Assembly (NCBI GenBank): GCA_018240065.1
Contig: JAFEGH010000010.1
Location: 53,538 to 117,537 of the forward strand
Direction: 5' to 3'
From: Verrucomicrobiota bacterium
Lineage (GTDB): Bacteria > Chlamydiota > Chlamydiia > Chlamydiales > Rhabdochlamydiaceae
DNA length: 64,000 bases
Below the pieces are notes generated by a model, which made no database searches, had not been told where the DNA came from, and worked only from the letters and a program-made list of their open reading frames with translations. The translations under genes were made by a program, and so were the position numbers. Positions 37,162 to 45,560 of the stretch are shown here, in pieces (within the stretch, counting starts at the first letter, position 1; each line of letters starts with the position of its first letter).

Positions 37162-38637
37162 ATGGCAACAGTAAACAATCAAACAGACTTCTTCAACAAC
37201 GAAAATATCGATGCAATGAACCTCCAAACTTTGATCAACACGCTCCAGAAAGACAAAAAAGCGGGCGGAGATCAGAATGCTCTTCTCCTCAACTTATCCA
37301 AAGCTATTCAAGAAGTCGTCGAGGAAGTGAATTCCGGCGGCAATACTCCCAACAGCAAAGTTGTAACTCCCAATTTTAAAAGCGGAGCCCCCACACCTAC
37401 TCCCTCCAACAACTCCCAGGTGCCCTCCAATGCTTCCATGCAGCAGGCGATCGGTCAGTTGATGGGTCTTTTATCTGAGCTCGAAGGCGAGATCGCAAAG
37501 TGGGGCAACGACAAATCCCAGATTAACGCCGGCGTCGGCACATCCCTTTTGAGTGAGATGGATGCCCAGGTCAAGTCAGCCCAAGATCAGCTCAACAAAG
37601 TCCTCGACTCTTTGAAGTCTTCTGGATTCTGGGGAGACCTGCTCAAAGCTCTTGAAGTCGTGGTAGGCGTCGTCATCGCCGCTATCGCGTGCCTCTGCGG
37701 CCAACCTGAAATCGCTGCTATCGTCCTCGTCATGACGGTTCTTGCGGTTTCCGGCGCTATGGACAAAATTACACAGGGTATCTCCCAATTGCTGCAAGAC
37801 ATGGGCGTACCTCCTGATGTTGCCAACGTTCTAGCCTCTGTCATTGTGATCGCCATCACGATTGCCGTCACAGTCATGACATGCGGCGCGGGCGCGGGCG
37901 CTGTCGCTGAAGAAGTGACCGATGCTACCGCTGAAACATTGGAAGAGGGCATCGAGATGACCGACATGGCGTCAAATACAGCCCAAGATACAGCAACTGA
38001 AACAACCAACACTGTTTCCCAAGTAGCAGAAGACGGACAACAGGCTACATCCAAATGGCAGCAGCTCAAAAACTTCGTCCAGAAGATCATAGACAATACC
38101 TTCGGACAGCTGTCTAAGAGCACTAACCTCGGCATCATGGCTGGCTCTATGGCTGTTGGCGACACAAACTTCGGCCAATACCTGGCTACACTTATCCTTT
38201 CCCACATGAAAGATGGAAAAGAAAAAGACGCATTGCAAGCAATCATTGAAACGATCGTCGACCTGATGGCAGCTCTTGCCGGAATGGGAGCTGGTGCCGC
38301 TGCTGCCTCTATGTCTGCTGCGCAACAGTTCAACAACGTCTCGAACATGCTGAGAGGCCTCCAGGGTCTTGCATTGGGAGCAGGCCTGGCACAAGGCGGA
38401 GCTGAGTTCGCTCAAGGCGCAACACAAATGAATCTGGCAAGCGAAACCGAAGCTCTGGGAGAAGACCAAGCCGGCGTAACCGTATCGCAAGCTCTTCTGG
38501 CCATGATCAACGCCCAGTCTGCATCCGACAATAAAACTCTTAGCGGCCAGCTGAAATCACACTCTGAAGAGATGGCGACATTGAGCGCCGATGTGGTCAA
38601 AGAAGGTGAAGCGTTAACCTTAGCCCTGCAAGCTTAA
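37162..38637 (+). CDS. copB: CopB-like T3S pore-forming translocator (SctE), copy 1
   Basis: This 491-residue protein has the SctE (YopB/IpaB/CopB) layout: a polar N-terminus, a coiled region about 95-150, a long hydrophobic hairpin and a helical C-terminus. The hairpin comprises segments about 160-199 and 221-247, joined by a short loop with VPPDVANVLAS. A third, weaker Ala/Gly-rich segment lies near 365-385. Such proteins insert in the host membrane and form the translocation pore with SctB. AGGA lies 6 bases before the ATG. A paralog of 488 residues occupies the same place in cassette 2. No TPR chaperone gene of the LcrH/Scc2 type lies in the cassette, unlike in Chlamydia. Confidence 0.8.
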   Translation: MATVNNQTDFFNNENIDAMNLQTLINTLQKDKKAGGDQNALLLNLSKAIQEVVEEVNSGGNTPNSKVVTPNFKSGAPTPTPSNNSQVPSNASMQQAIGQLMGLLSELEGEIAKWGNDKSQINAGVGTSLLSEMDAQVKSAQDQLNKVLDSLKSSGFWGDLLKALEVVVGVVIAAIACLCGQPEIAAIVLVMTVLAVSGAMDKITQGISQLLQDMGVPPDVANVLASVIVIAITIAVTVMTCGAGAGAVAEEVTDATAETLEEGIEMTDMASNTAQDTATETTNTVSQVAEDGQQATSKWQQLKNFVQKIIDNTFGQLSKSTNLGIMAGSMAVGDTNFGQYLATLILSHMKDGKEKDALQAIIETIVDLMAALAGMGAGAAAASMSAAQQFNNVSNMLRGLQGLALGAGLAQGGAEFAQGATQMNLASETEALGEDQAGVTVSQALLAMINAQSASDNKTLSGQLKSHSEEMATLSADVVKEGEALTLALQA

Positions 38638-38674
38638 ACGAATATTATAATAACTAAAAAAATAAGGAAAAAAA

Positions 38675-39640
38675 ATGAGCGATCAAAACCCAAACGTACA
38701 ACTTACTGCAGGAAGCCAGACGCCAGTCAATGCGGGAAGCCCGACAAACAACCAACCGTATGGCAGCGGAATGACCCAGGTGGATTCAGGTCCGGCGGCG
38801 CTCCTGTATGACCTGTCGAACGAACTGATTGAGATCTACAGCGAGGTGCAGGCCCTATACAATGAAATGACTCAGCTCGAAACCAACGTCCAAAAGACGT
38901 CGATCAACGCCGGCGCTGACGCTCAAGTGGGGGCAGCGAAAGACCAGGCTTTTGCCATCGGGTCCCAGGCATTCGGATCCTTCCTCGGCGGAGCAGTTGC
39001 AATTGGACAAGCGGGGATGACTTCTTATACCAACACCGAAGCAACAACCCAGCTGGGCACAGAAGAGGGCAACCTGACTCAACTCAATACTCTGAGCAAG
39101 ACCTCTCAAGCTGTCGCAAACGGCAACCCCGACGTCATTGTTTCAGACGAGAACACAACGCCGACAGACAGCGCTGTCGAAGCCCGCGCTCTCGAGCTGC
39201 AGAACGGAACGTACAAATCGACCAACCCGCAATCTGCGGCCAATGCGGAATACTCGAAAAACCTGGATCAAGCGGCCCTCCAGAAACTGCAGCAAAATGG
39301 CGGTCTCGACGACTTCAGAAGCGACCTGCAGGATTCGATTGCAAACCAGTCGAGAACGGTCAACAACCTGCAAACGCAAATCCAGCTCAACCAGACCAAG
39401 TGGAACACCTACGGTCAGATCGGCACAGGGGTCGCAAACGGCGTTACCCAGTCCTTTCAAGCTGGCTTTACAGCGGCTTCTGGAACTCAGCAGGCCTGCC
39501 AGCAGATCTCTCAGGGAAACCAGTCTTTGGCAAACGGCACAGCGGAATCGACAAGACAGGGCATCGGCAAATACTACGACCAGATCGCCTCTGTTATCGC
39601 CTCTGCAAGACAAGGTGCTCAAGCCTACGCACAAACTTAA
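38675..39640 (+). CDS. CopD/SctB-like minor translocator, copy 1
   Basis: This 321-residue protein has a polar N-terminal tail, one mild hydrophobic segment (about 100-120, AFGSFLGGAVAIGQAG), a long middle coiled region and a C-terminal helix (YYDQIASVIASARQGAQAYAQ). One hydrophobic segment after a polar tail, encoded directly behind a CopB-like gene, is the pattern of YopD/IpaC/CopD, the partner in the translocation pore. It is shorter than chlamydial CopD, so the assignment rests on layout and position. AAGGA precedes the ATG by 7 bases. It is the last gene of cassette 1 and is followed by a terminator. Confidence 0.7.
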   Translation: MSDQNPNVQLTAGSQTPVNAGSPTNNQPYGSGMTQVDSGPAALLYDLSNELIEIYSEVQALYNEMTQLETNVQKTSINAGADAQVGAAKDQAFAIGSQAFGSFLGGAVAIGQAGMTSYTNTEATTQLGTEEGNLTQLNTLSKTSQAVANGNPDVIVSDENTTPTDSAVEARALELQNGTYKSTNPQSAANAEYSKNLDQAALQKLQQNGGLDDFRSDLQDSIANQSRTVNNLQTQIQLNQTKWNTYGQIGTGVANGVTQSFQAGFTAASGTQQACQQISQGNQSLANGTAESTRQGIGKYYDQIASVIASARQGAQAYAQT

Positions 39641-39669
39641 CCCTCTCTTCCTCCAAGGGGGGCTTTCCC

Positions 39670-39701
39670 GGCCGTTGTCATCCGACAACGGCCTTTTTTT
39701 T
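39670..39701 (+). terminator. Terminator of cassette 1
   Basis: GGCCGTTGTC (39670-39679) pairs with GACAACGGCC (39684-39693) across a 4-base loop, followed by eight T's. The stem core recurs at the end of cassette 2. Confidence 0.93.
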
Positions 39702-40118
39702 GTCTCCAAATAGCCATCTGGACACCTCGAGCAGAATAGGTTCCAGCACTTGATTCCGCTCCTTCCATTTACCGATCTAACCCCTTGTCAGCCAGGAATT
39801 TTCTATTGGAGACCGATCACCGGGCATGTTCCTGCCATTGATTCCCCCCATTAAAGAAACAATCCCCCCTTCCAATCCCACATTCAAATATCTATCTATC
39901 AACAATATAATCAACTCCGACCAAAGCAAACATCGTATAAACACTAATAACAAAGCATGAATCATTTACATTCCGAATTTAATTTAATTAATAATATTTA
40001 TTAAGTTTATATTTAATTAATATAAAGAAATTGTTAACATTAAGCTAAGGCGGGCTGAGACTATCTGAAATCCCCTCCTGAAAATCACAGCAATAAAACA
40101 TAACAAAAGATAATAACC
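39702..40118. other. Intergenic region between the cassettes, with leader motif
   Basis: No gene is supported; the short minus-strand frames lack ribosome sites. The last part is AT-rich and holds the cassette 2 leader. Confidence 0.55.
40048..40079 (+). promoter_or_regulatory. Conserved leader motif of translocator cassette 2
   Basis: AGG, then TGAGAC, TGAA and ATC, ending CCTCCT at 40079, 40 bases before the start codon at 40119. The blocks and spacing match the leader of cassette 1 at 35801-35827 although the rest of the upstream DNA has diverged. Here AGG/GGG can pair with CCC/CCT. Confidence 0.5.
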
Positions 40119-40883
40119 ATGACAGTTGACCCACAAACAAACCTTCAAAACTATATTGATCAATGGCAGCAGGCCAATGCTCAGTATACTAGCGACTACA
40201 GCTACCTGATCCAGATGATCCAGCAGATGGTAGCCCTTGCCAAGGAAGGGGGAAGCGGGGTAGAGGAAGCCTACCAGCTTGGTGAACAGTGCGTCATGCC
40301 AGGCGCCATGACAGTCCAGGGGGACACAATGGGCCAGCTCGCTGCTTCGATGAACGTCGGCTCTGCGCTCCAGCAGTTCACGACCGACTCCCAAAACGAT
40401 ATGAACGCAGCCGGCACCATGACCACTGATCAGGCGCAGCAATTCGTCAAATACATCACTGAAACCTACGACGACATTCAAGCGGAGCTGAAGCTTCCTG
40501 CAAACCAGCAATGGCTGGATTCGACGACAGCAAACAACATCCTCCAGTCTCTGTGCAAAGTCACACAGGAATTTGGATTTAACGATCCTGATAGCATGAG
40601 TGAGAACCCCGATGCGCCAGCTGTTATCCAAACAAGCCTCAACAATTGGGCAAACAACCCGACATCTCTCTATGGCGTCAATACTGGCCAGCAGCACATG
40701 CAGAACCTTCAGTCCAGCTTCACCCAATGGAATAACTCGGAAAGCGCCCAATCGCAATCATTGACAGCTCAAGAACAGTTCGCTTCCAACACCTATAACC
40801 AATATATGAACTCTTGTACGGACGTATTCCAATCGACACAGCAGTTCGTCCAAAACATTGTGCAGCATGAAATTGCAAACTAA
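40119..40883 (+). CDS. Hydrophilic Gln/Asn-rich protein, cassette 2 gene A
   Basis: This 254-residue paralog of the protein at 35867-36670 keeps the central and C-terminal blocks unchanged. It differs in the N-terminal 50 residues, around 95-125, and in a variable segment near 150-200 that is shorter here and rewritten. It is soluble, mostly helical, without signal peptide. The segment pattern (fixed, variable, fixed) suggests two invariant interaction surfaces and a variable one. There is no Shine-Dalgarno before the ATG. Function is unknown; a T3S substrate by context. Confidence 0.8.
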   Translation: MTVDPQTNLQNYIDQWQQANAQYTSDYSYLIQMIQQMVALAKEGGSGVEEAYQLGEQCVMPGAMTVQGDTMGQLAASMNVGSALQQFTTDSQNDMNAAGTMTTDQAQQFVKYITETYDDIQAELKLPANQQWLDSTTANNILQSLCKVTQEFGFNDPDSMSENPDAPAVIQTSLNNWANNPTSLYGVNTGQQHMQNLQSSFTQWNNSESAQSQSLTAQEQFASNTYNQYMNSCTDVFQSTQQFVQNIVQHEIAN

Positions 40884-40913
40884 GTAAATAAAAACAAAAA
40901 AAGAAGAAAAAAC

Positions 40914-41330
40914 ATGAATTACTTATTAGCAGTTATGGAAGCCGTGACCAACTCAGTGGATTCCATTAACCAACAACAGCTTGCCGACGGCAACAGCACC
41001 ACTTTAGATATGAACGTCGAGCAGAACGAATATAACGTCTGGACTATAAACGTTCAGACAGCCGCGGGCAACGTTAACTATTGGGCCGGAAGGGTGCAGG
41101 CCAGCCCTTCCAACAAAGGGTACGCAGCTCAATTGACCAATGCCCAGACAAACTTTCAAAACGTCGAAACTGAGCAGCAGACTTATACACAACAGGCGGA
41201 CGGCGGAACACAGGCCGAGCAGAACCAGGTAGGCCAGGACTCTTCCAACGCCCAAGCCAAAGTACAGCTGGAAAGCGCTGTCAACCAGGTCGCGCAGACC
41301 CTCTCAGCGGCGTTAGGCCAGCACTACTAA
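40914..41330 (+). CDS. Hydrophilic helical protein, cassette 2 gene B
   Basis: This 138-residue paralog of the protein at 36703-37119 has the same length and only scattered changes in the first 66 residues. From residue 67 the two proteins are identical for 72 residues, although the DNA differs at 22 positions, all silent. It lies 30 bases after gene A and 34 bases before the CopB-like gene. Positional analog of CT577. A/G-rich sequence (AAGAAG) precedes the ATG. Confidence 0.8.
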   Translation: MNYLLAVMEAVTNSVDSINQQQLADGNSTTLDMNVEQNEYNVWTINVQTAAGNVNYWAGRVQASPSNKGYAAQLTNAQTNFQNVETEQQTYTQQADGGTQAEQNQVGQDSSNAQAKVQLESAVNQVAQTLSAALGQHY

Positions 41331-41364
41331 AATCTACGTAAAAAAAATAATTTAGGAATATTAA

Positions 41365-42831
41365 ATGGCAACAGTCAGCAAACAACCCGATTTTTCCGAA
41401 AACTACGATCTCAATGCCCTCAATCTGCAGCTCTTGATTAATCGTATCGAAAAAGAAAAAAAAGCAGGCGGTGACCAACAGGCGCTTCTATTTCACCTCT
41501 CGAAAGCTCTCGAAGAGGTGATGGGCGAAGTGAATTCAGGAGCAAGTAAAGCCAGCGACAAAATCGTCTCTTTTAATTTCAAAGGGATGGCAGAAAACGA
41601 GAAATTCTCCAACAACTCTCAAATCCCCGGCAACGCATCCATGCAGCAGGCGATCGGCCAACTGATGGGACTTTTAGCGGAGCTCGAAGGCGAGATTGCC
41701 AAGTGGGGCAACGAAAAGTCCCAGATCAACAGCCAGGTTGGCACAGCCATGCTCAATGAAATGACCGCGCAGGTAAATGAGGCCCAGAGCGAGCTTCAAA
41801 AAGTAATCGACTCTCAAAGCTCTTCCGACTTCTGGTCGGTCTTTACAAAAGTGGCTGAAGTCGTCCTAGCTGTAGTATTATCTACAGTTGCGATCCTGTG
41901 CGGACAACCCGAACTTGCCGTTATCATTATCGCGATGACCGTGCTTGCGGTTTCAGGATTGATGGACAAAGCGACCGAAGGGATTTCCGATCTGCTCCAA
42001 AAAGCGGGAATGAGCCCTGAAGCGGCCAACCTCCTTTCCGCCGCCATCATCATCGTCGCCACGATTGTCATCACGATCGCCACCTGCGGAGCGACTGCCT
42101 CTGCTGCAGCGGATGCTGTGACGGATGAAACAGTTGAAGTCGCCGAAGAAAGCACCGAGATGACGACCTTTTCAGACTCTTCCGAAGGGTCATCTACATC
42201 GGAATCAACATCTTCTGAGTCTGCCCAACAGTCGCAAAACGTCTCGAAATGGCAGCGCCTGGTCAACGCCGCGAAATGGCTGCGAGAGAATACCTTCGGC
42301 AGACTCCCTAAAATCGTCAACCTGGGGATCGTTGCAGGCTCGATGGCAGTTGGAAGCACAAACTTTGGCCAATACCTGGCTGCGGAAGTTCTCTCTAAAA
42401 TAAAAGACGGAAAAGAAAAAGAAGCGCTGACAATTCTGATTGAAACGATTGTCACCTTGCTCGCTGCGCTTGCCGGAGCCGGCGCTGGAGCCACTGCCGC
42501 ATCCACCTCATCTTTATACCAACTAACGAACATCTCTACCGTCTTAAAAGGACTCATGGCGACAGAGTTCGCAGTAGGATTGGCACAGGGTGGAGCTCAA
42601 ATCAAACAGGGTTCTGTTCAAACCGACCTGTCAAATGAAACCGAAGTGTTGGGAGAAATCCAAGCCTTTATTACCGAGCTGCAAGCTCTGACAAACATGA
42701 ACAATAGCCAGATGACAGCAGACACCAAGACTTTGAGCGGACAATTGAAAGCCCATTCGGAAGAAATGGCAACGCTGAGCGCTGATGTGGTCAAAGAAGG
42801 GCAGGCGCTAGCGCAAGTCCTGCAAGCTTAA
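41365..42831 (+). CDS. copB: CopB-like T3S pore-forming translocator (SctE), copy 2
   Basis: This 488-residue paralog of 37162-38637 has the same architecture: polar N-terminus, conserved coiled block (NASMQQAIGQLMGLL, ELEGEIAKWGN), two long hydrophobic segments (about 155-195 and 215-245) around a loop, and a Ser-rich linker. The last 30 residues are nearly identical (KTLSGQLKAHSEEMATLSAD). The hydrophobic hairpin sequence itself has diverged more than the coiled blocks. AGGA lies 8 bases before the ATG. Chlamydia also has two copB/copD sets, but at separate loci; here they are adjacent. Confidence 0.8.
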   Translation: MATVSKQPDFSENYDLNALNLQLLINRIEKEKKAGGDQQALLFHLSKALEEVMGEVNSGASKASDKIVSFNFKGMAENEKFSNNSQIPGNASMQQAIGQLMGLLAELEGEIAKWGNEKSQINSQVGTAMLNEMTAQVNEAQSELQKVIDSQSSSDFWSVFTKVAEVVLAVVLSTVAILCGQPELAVIIIAMTVLAVSGLMDKATEGISDLLQKAGMSPEAANLLSAAIIIVATIVITIATCGATASAAADAVTDETVEVAEESTEMTTFSDSSEGSSTSESTSSESAQQSQNVSKWQRLVNAAKWLRENTFGRLPKIVNLGIVAGSMAVGSTNFGQYLAAEVLSKIKDGKEKEALTILIETIVTLLAALAGAGAGATAASTSSLYQLTNISTVLKGLMATEFAVGLAQGGAQIKQGSVQTDLSNETEVLGEIQAFITELQALTNMNNSQMTADTKTLSGQLKAHSEEMATLSADVVKEGQALAQVLQA

Positions 42832-42863
42832 AAACCAATATTAAAACTAAAAAAGGAATCAAA

Positions 42864-43805
42864 ATGAGCGATCAAAATACAAACGTACAAGTCACTGCAG
42901 GAAGCCCGGCGAACAACCAACCTTATAGCAGCGGCATGGACCAGGTGGGTTCAGGCCCGGCAGCGCTCCTATACGACCTGTCGAATGAACTGATTAAGAT
43001 TTATAGTGAAGTGCAGGCCCTCTACAATCAAATGACCACGATGGAAACAAACGTCCAAAAGACAACGATCAATGCCGGAGCAGCCGCGCAAATTGGAGCG
43101 GCGCAAGAGCAAGCGTCGGCAATCGGCTGCCAGGCCGCCGGATCCTTTGCAAGCGCTGGTGTTTCAATAGGGACATCGGCCTTGACGGCCTACTCAAGCA
43201 GCGAGACGACGACGCAGCTGGGTACGGAAGAAGGCAACATGACTCATCTGAATGCCCTCAACAAAACCTCTCAAGCAGTCGCAACCGGCAACCCCGACGT
43301 TATTGTTTCCGACGAAGGGACATTGCCGACTAGTGGCGATGTGGAAGCCCGGGCGCTCGAGCTGAAAAATGGAGTCTACAAATCTGCCAATCCACGAACG
43401 GCGGCGGATGCGGAATACTCGAAAAACCTCGACCAGATGGCGCTTAAGAAGATGCAGGAAAACGGCGGTCTCTCTGCCTTTAGGGACGAACTGCAGGATT
43501 CCATCGCAAACCAGTCGAGGACGATCAACAACCTCCAAACGCAGCTCCAGGTCAATCAGACGAAGTTCAACACCTACGGCCAGATTGCAACAGGCGTCGC
43601 AAATGGCAGCGCTCAAGCAGGCCAGGCATCCTTTACAGCCGCTCAAGGAAATCAGCAGGCTTGCCAGCAGATCTCCCAGGGCACCCAGCAATTGGCAAAC
43701 GGCACAGCGGAAACGACAAGACAGGGCATCGGCAAATACTACGACCAGATCGCCTCTGTCATCGCCTCTGCAAGACAGGGCGCTCAGGCCTACGCACAAA
43801 CCTAA
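42864..43805 (+). CDS. CopD/SctB-like minor translocator, copy 2
   Basis: This 313-residue paralog of 38675-39640 has a shorter N-terminal tail (eight residues fewer), one hydrophobic Ala/Ser-rich segment near 90-110 and an almost identical C-terminal helix (YYDQIASVIASARQGAQAYAQT). AGGA lies 6 bases before the ATG. It closes cassette 2 and is followed by two hairpins ending in T-runs. As for copy 1, the CopD/SctB role is inferred from layout and gene order. Confidence 0.7.
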   Translation: MSDQNTNVQVTAGSPANNQPYSSGMDQVGSGPAALLYDLSNELIKIYSEVQALYNQMTTMETNVQKTTINAGAAAQIGAAQEQASAIGCQAAGSFASAGVSIGTSALTAYSSSETTTQLGTEEGNMTHLNALNKTSQAVATGNPDVIVSDEGTLPTSGDVEARALELKNGVYKSANPRTAADAEYSKNLDQMALKKMQENGGLSAFRDELQDSIANQSRTINNLQTQLQVNQTKFNTYGQIATGVANGSAQAGQASFTAAQGNQQACQQISQGTQQLANGTAETTRQGIGKYYDQIASVIASARQGAQAYAQT

Positions 43806-43833
43806 ACCCGCCTTTTTTAAGCAGGGTTTTTCC

Positions 43834-43865
43834 AGCCGTTGTCTTCTTGACAACGGCTTTTTTAT
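43834..43865 (+). terminator. Terminator of cassette 2
   Basis: AGCCGTTGTC (43834-43843) pairs with GACAACGGCT (43849-43858) followed by T's. The nine-base core is the same as in the cassette 1 terminator. A weaker AAACCC/GGGTTT hairpin precedes it at about 43804-43829. Confidence 0.92.
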
Positions 43866-43907
43866 TGTCTATACCTCAAGAATCTAATACCCATTCCCAG
43901 GATCCCC

Positions 43908-45560
43908 ATGACCACTGGCGGCCAGGTCTTTCTCGAGCTTCTGCCCATAGAAATTAATCAGCCCAGGCTCAAGCAAGTCTTCCAATCGCAATTCAAAAAA
44001 GGAATCACCCTGGCGCATATCCTCCCCGCCATCGAAAAAGAACATGTGGAGAAGATCAAAGAAAGCGTCTCCAGGATCTTGAAAAATGAAATCGGGGATT
44101 TGGAAGCAGAGTACCTTAAAACAAATAAGGCGATCCAGGAACTTCTCATATCCCTCCAATATCTGTTCGAAGCGCGCAAGCACCCTCAATCCATCGAGAT
44201 TCTGCCGGAGAACGAAAGTGAAGCGCTGCAGAAAATCCAGTCGGAGCTCAAGGCTCTTGAAGGGCAGCTCGATCCGGCTGTTCAATCGATCCTCCGAAAA
44301 CGGGAGCATGAGTACTCTCAGTTGGGGCGCGTTTATCAGGAGACCGTCGACCGGATGGAAGAGGAGACAATAAACAGGTCTAAAAAAATCATTCTCGAAT
44401 ATGAGGACCTGGGACAGGAAAAATTCGATTTAATTCTCAAGACCTTCGCCCAATTCTTCTCCAATTTGAGAGGCCAGTCTGAAAAGCTCATCTCTTTCAT
44501 TCAGCTGAGAATTTCAGACTGGAACACTCAGGTTTTGAAGACAGGTCGGGCGCTTTACATCAAACGCACCGATGGCCTGCCCTGCTCGATCCTCTTCTCA
44601 GTCAAAGGACAATGCCATCTGATTTTCGAAAACGTCGGCCAGCTGCTTGGCTCAGGCTTGGACAAACTGGTCCTTCGCTCATTCTCGATTCCACAGGGTA
44701 AGATCGAAGCTTTGATCAAGCCCTTATTTGTCGACGTTAAGAAAGATGACCCTGAGTTTGAGAAGCTGCAGAATACAAGCAATCAACGTTTCCACGACAT
44801 CTGGATAGAGACGGAAATGCTGATGAAGCTAAAAGAAAAAAGAGGAATCGTCTCTTTGCAGGAAAGAATGGCCTTTCAAATCGATCAGGAGACGACTTTG
44901 TTTCTCGTCGAAGATTTTTACTGGGACGGCAATCTCTGGAACTACATGAAGTATCCGATTTATCTCAATATCGAGTCCTCCCGATTTACGCCTGAGATCC
45001 AGAAAGCCATCCTCACAGACCTCCTGACAGGCCTAAATGAAATCCACAGGCAGGGGATCGTCCATCATGACATCAAATTGGACAACATCTTATTGGACCT
45101 TGAAAAAAAAGAGTCAAAAGCGGTGATTGCCGACTTTCAGCTGGCGACTTACCTTAACGACAAAAATAGAATCGGCTATTTAAGATTCATCCCCAAATGG
45201 ATCCCTCCTGAATTTGCGAAAATCCACCTTGACCCTGACCGCCCTATGGAAGTGCTGAATGAAGAGTACATCGCTGCGACGACGGACAAAATGGACGTCT
45301 GGTGTCTGGGCATCGTTTTTTATTGCCTGATCGCATATGAGCTCCCCTTTTGGGTGAAAATTGAAAAGGAGGAGAAAGATGAGCCGGAAGATCTGCAGGC
45401 ACTTTTTCATTTGATTTCCCATCTGGAAAAAGGGTGGCTGCCTGAAGCGCTGAAATCATCCCCCTACTTTTTTCTTTTAGAAAAAATGTTGGATCCAGAT
45501 CCAAAGGATCGCTGCACAGCGGAAGAAGCCTTAACAATTTTAGAGAAGATTCAAATATGA
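43908..45560 (+). CDS. Ser/Thr protein kinase with atypical motifs
   Basis: This 550-residue protein has a roughly 200-residue helical, coiled N-terminal domain followed by a kinase-like domain. The glycine loop is GQLLGSGLDKLVLRSF, and a likely ATP-anchoring lysine lies in ALIKPL. The catalytic loop is HHDIKLDN (His386-His387-Asp388, Lys390, Asn393), so the catalytic Asp is kept. The magnesium motif is DFQ (409-411) instead of DFG. The helical subdomains and a DVWCLGIVFYCL segment follow. It may be active or weakly active. AGGA lies 5 bases before the ATG, and its stop overlaps the next, related gene by 4 bases. It sits behind the translocator cassettes, suggesting a T3S regulator or effector. 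Confidence 0.85.
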   Translation: MTTGGQVFLELLPIEINQPRLKQVFQSQFKKGITLAHILPAIEKEHVEKIKESVSRILKNEIGDLEAEYLKTNKAIQELLISLQYLFEARKHPQSIEILPENESEALQKIQSELKALEGQLDPAVQSILRKREHEYSQLGRVYQETVDRMEEETINRSKKIILEYEDLGQEKFDLILKTFAQFFSNLRGQSEKLISFIQLRISDWNTQVLKTGRALYIKRTDGLPCSILFSVKGQCHLIFENVGQLLGSGLDKLVLRSFSIPQGKIEALIKPLFVDVKKDDPEFEKLQNTSNQRFHDIWIETEMLMKLKEKRGIVSLQERMAFQIDQETTLFLVEDFYWDGNLWNYMKYPIYLNIESSRFTPEIQKAILTDLLTGLNEIHRQGIVHHDIKLDNILLDLEKKESKAVIADFQLATYLNDKNRIGYLRFIPKWIPPEFAKIHLDPDRPMEVLNEEYIAATTDKMDVWCLGIVFYCLIAYELPFWVKIEKEEKDEPEDLQALFHLISHLEKGWLPEALKSSPYFFLLEKMLDPDPKDRCTAEEALTILEKIQI

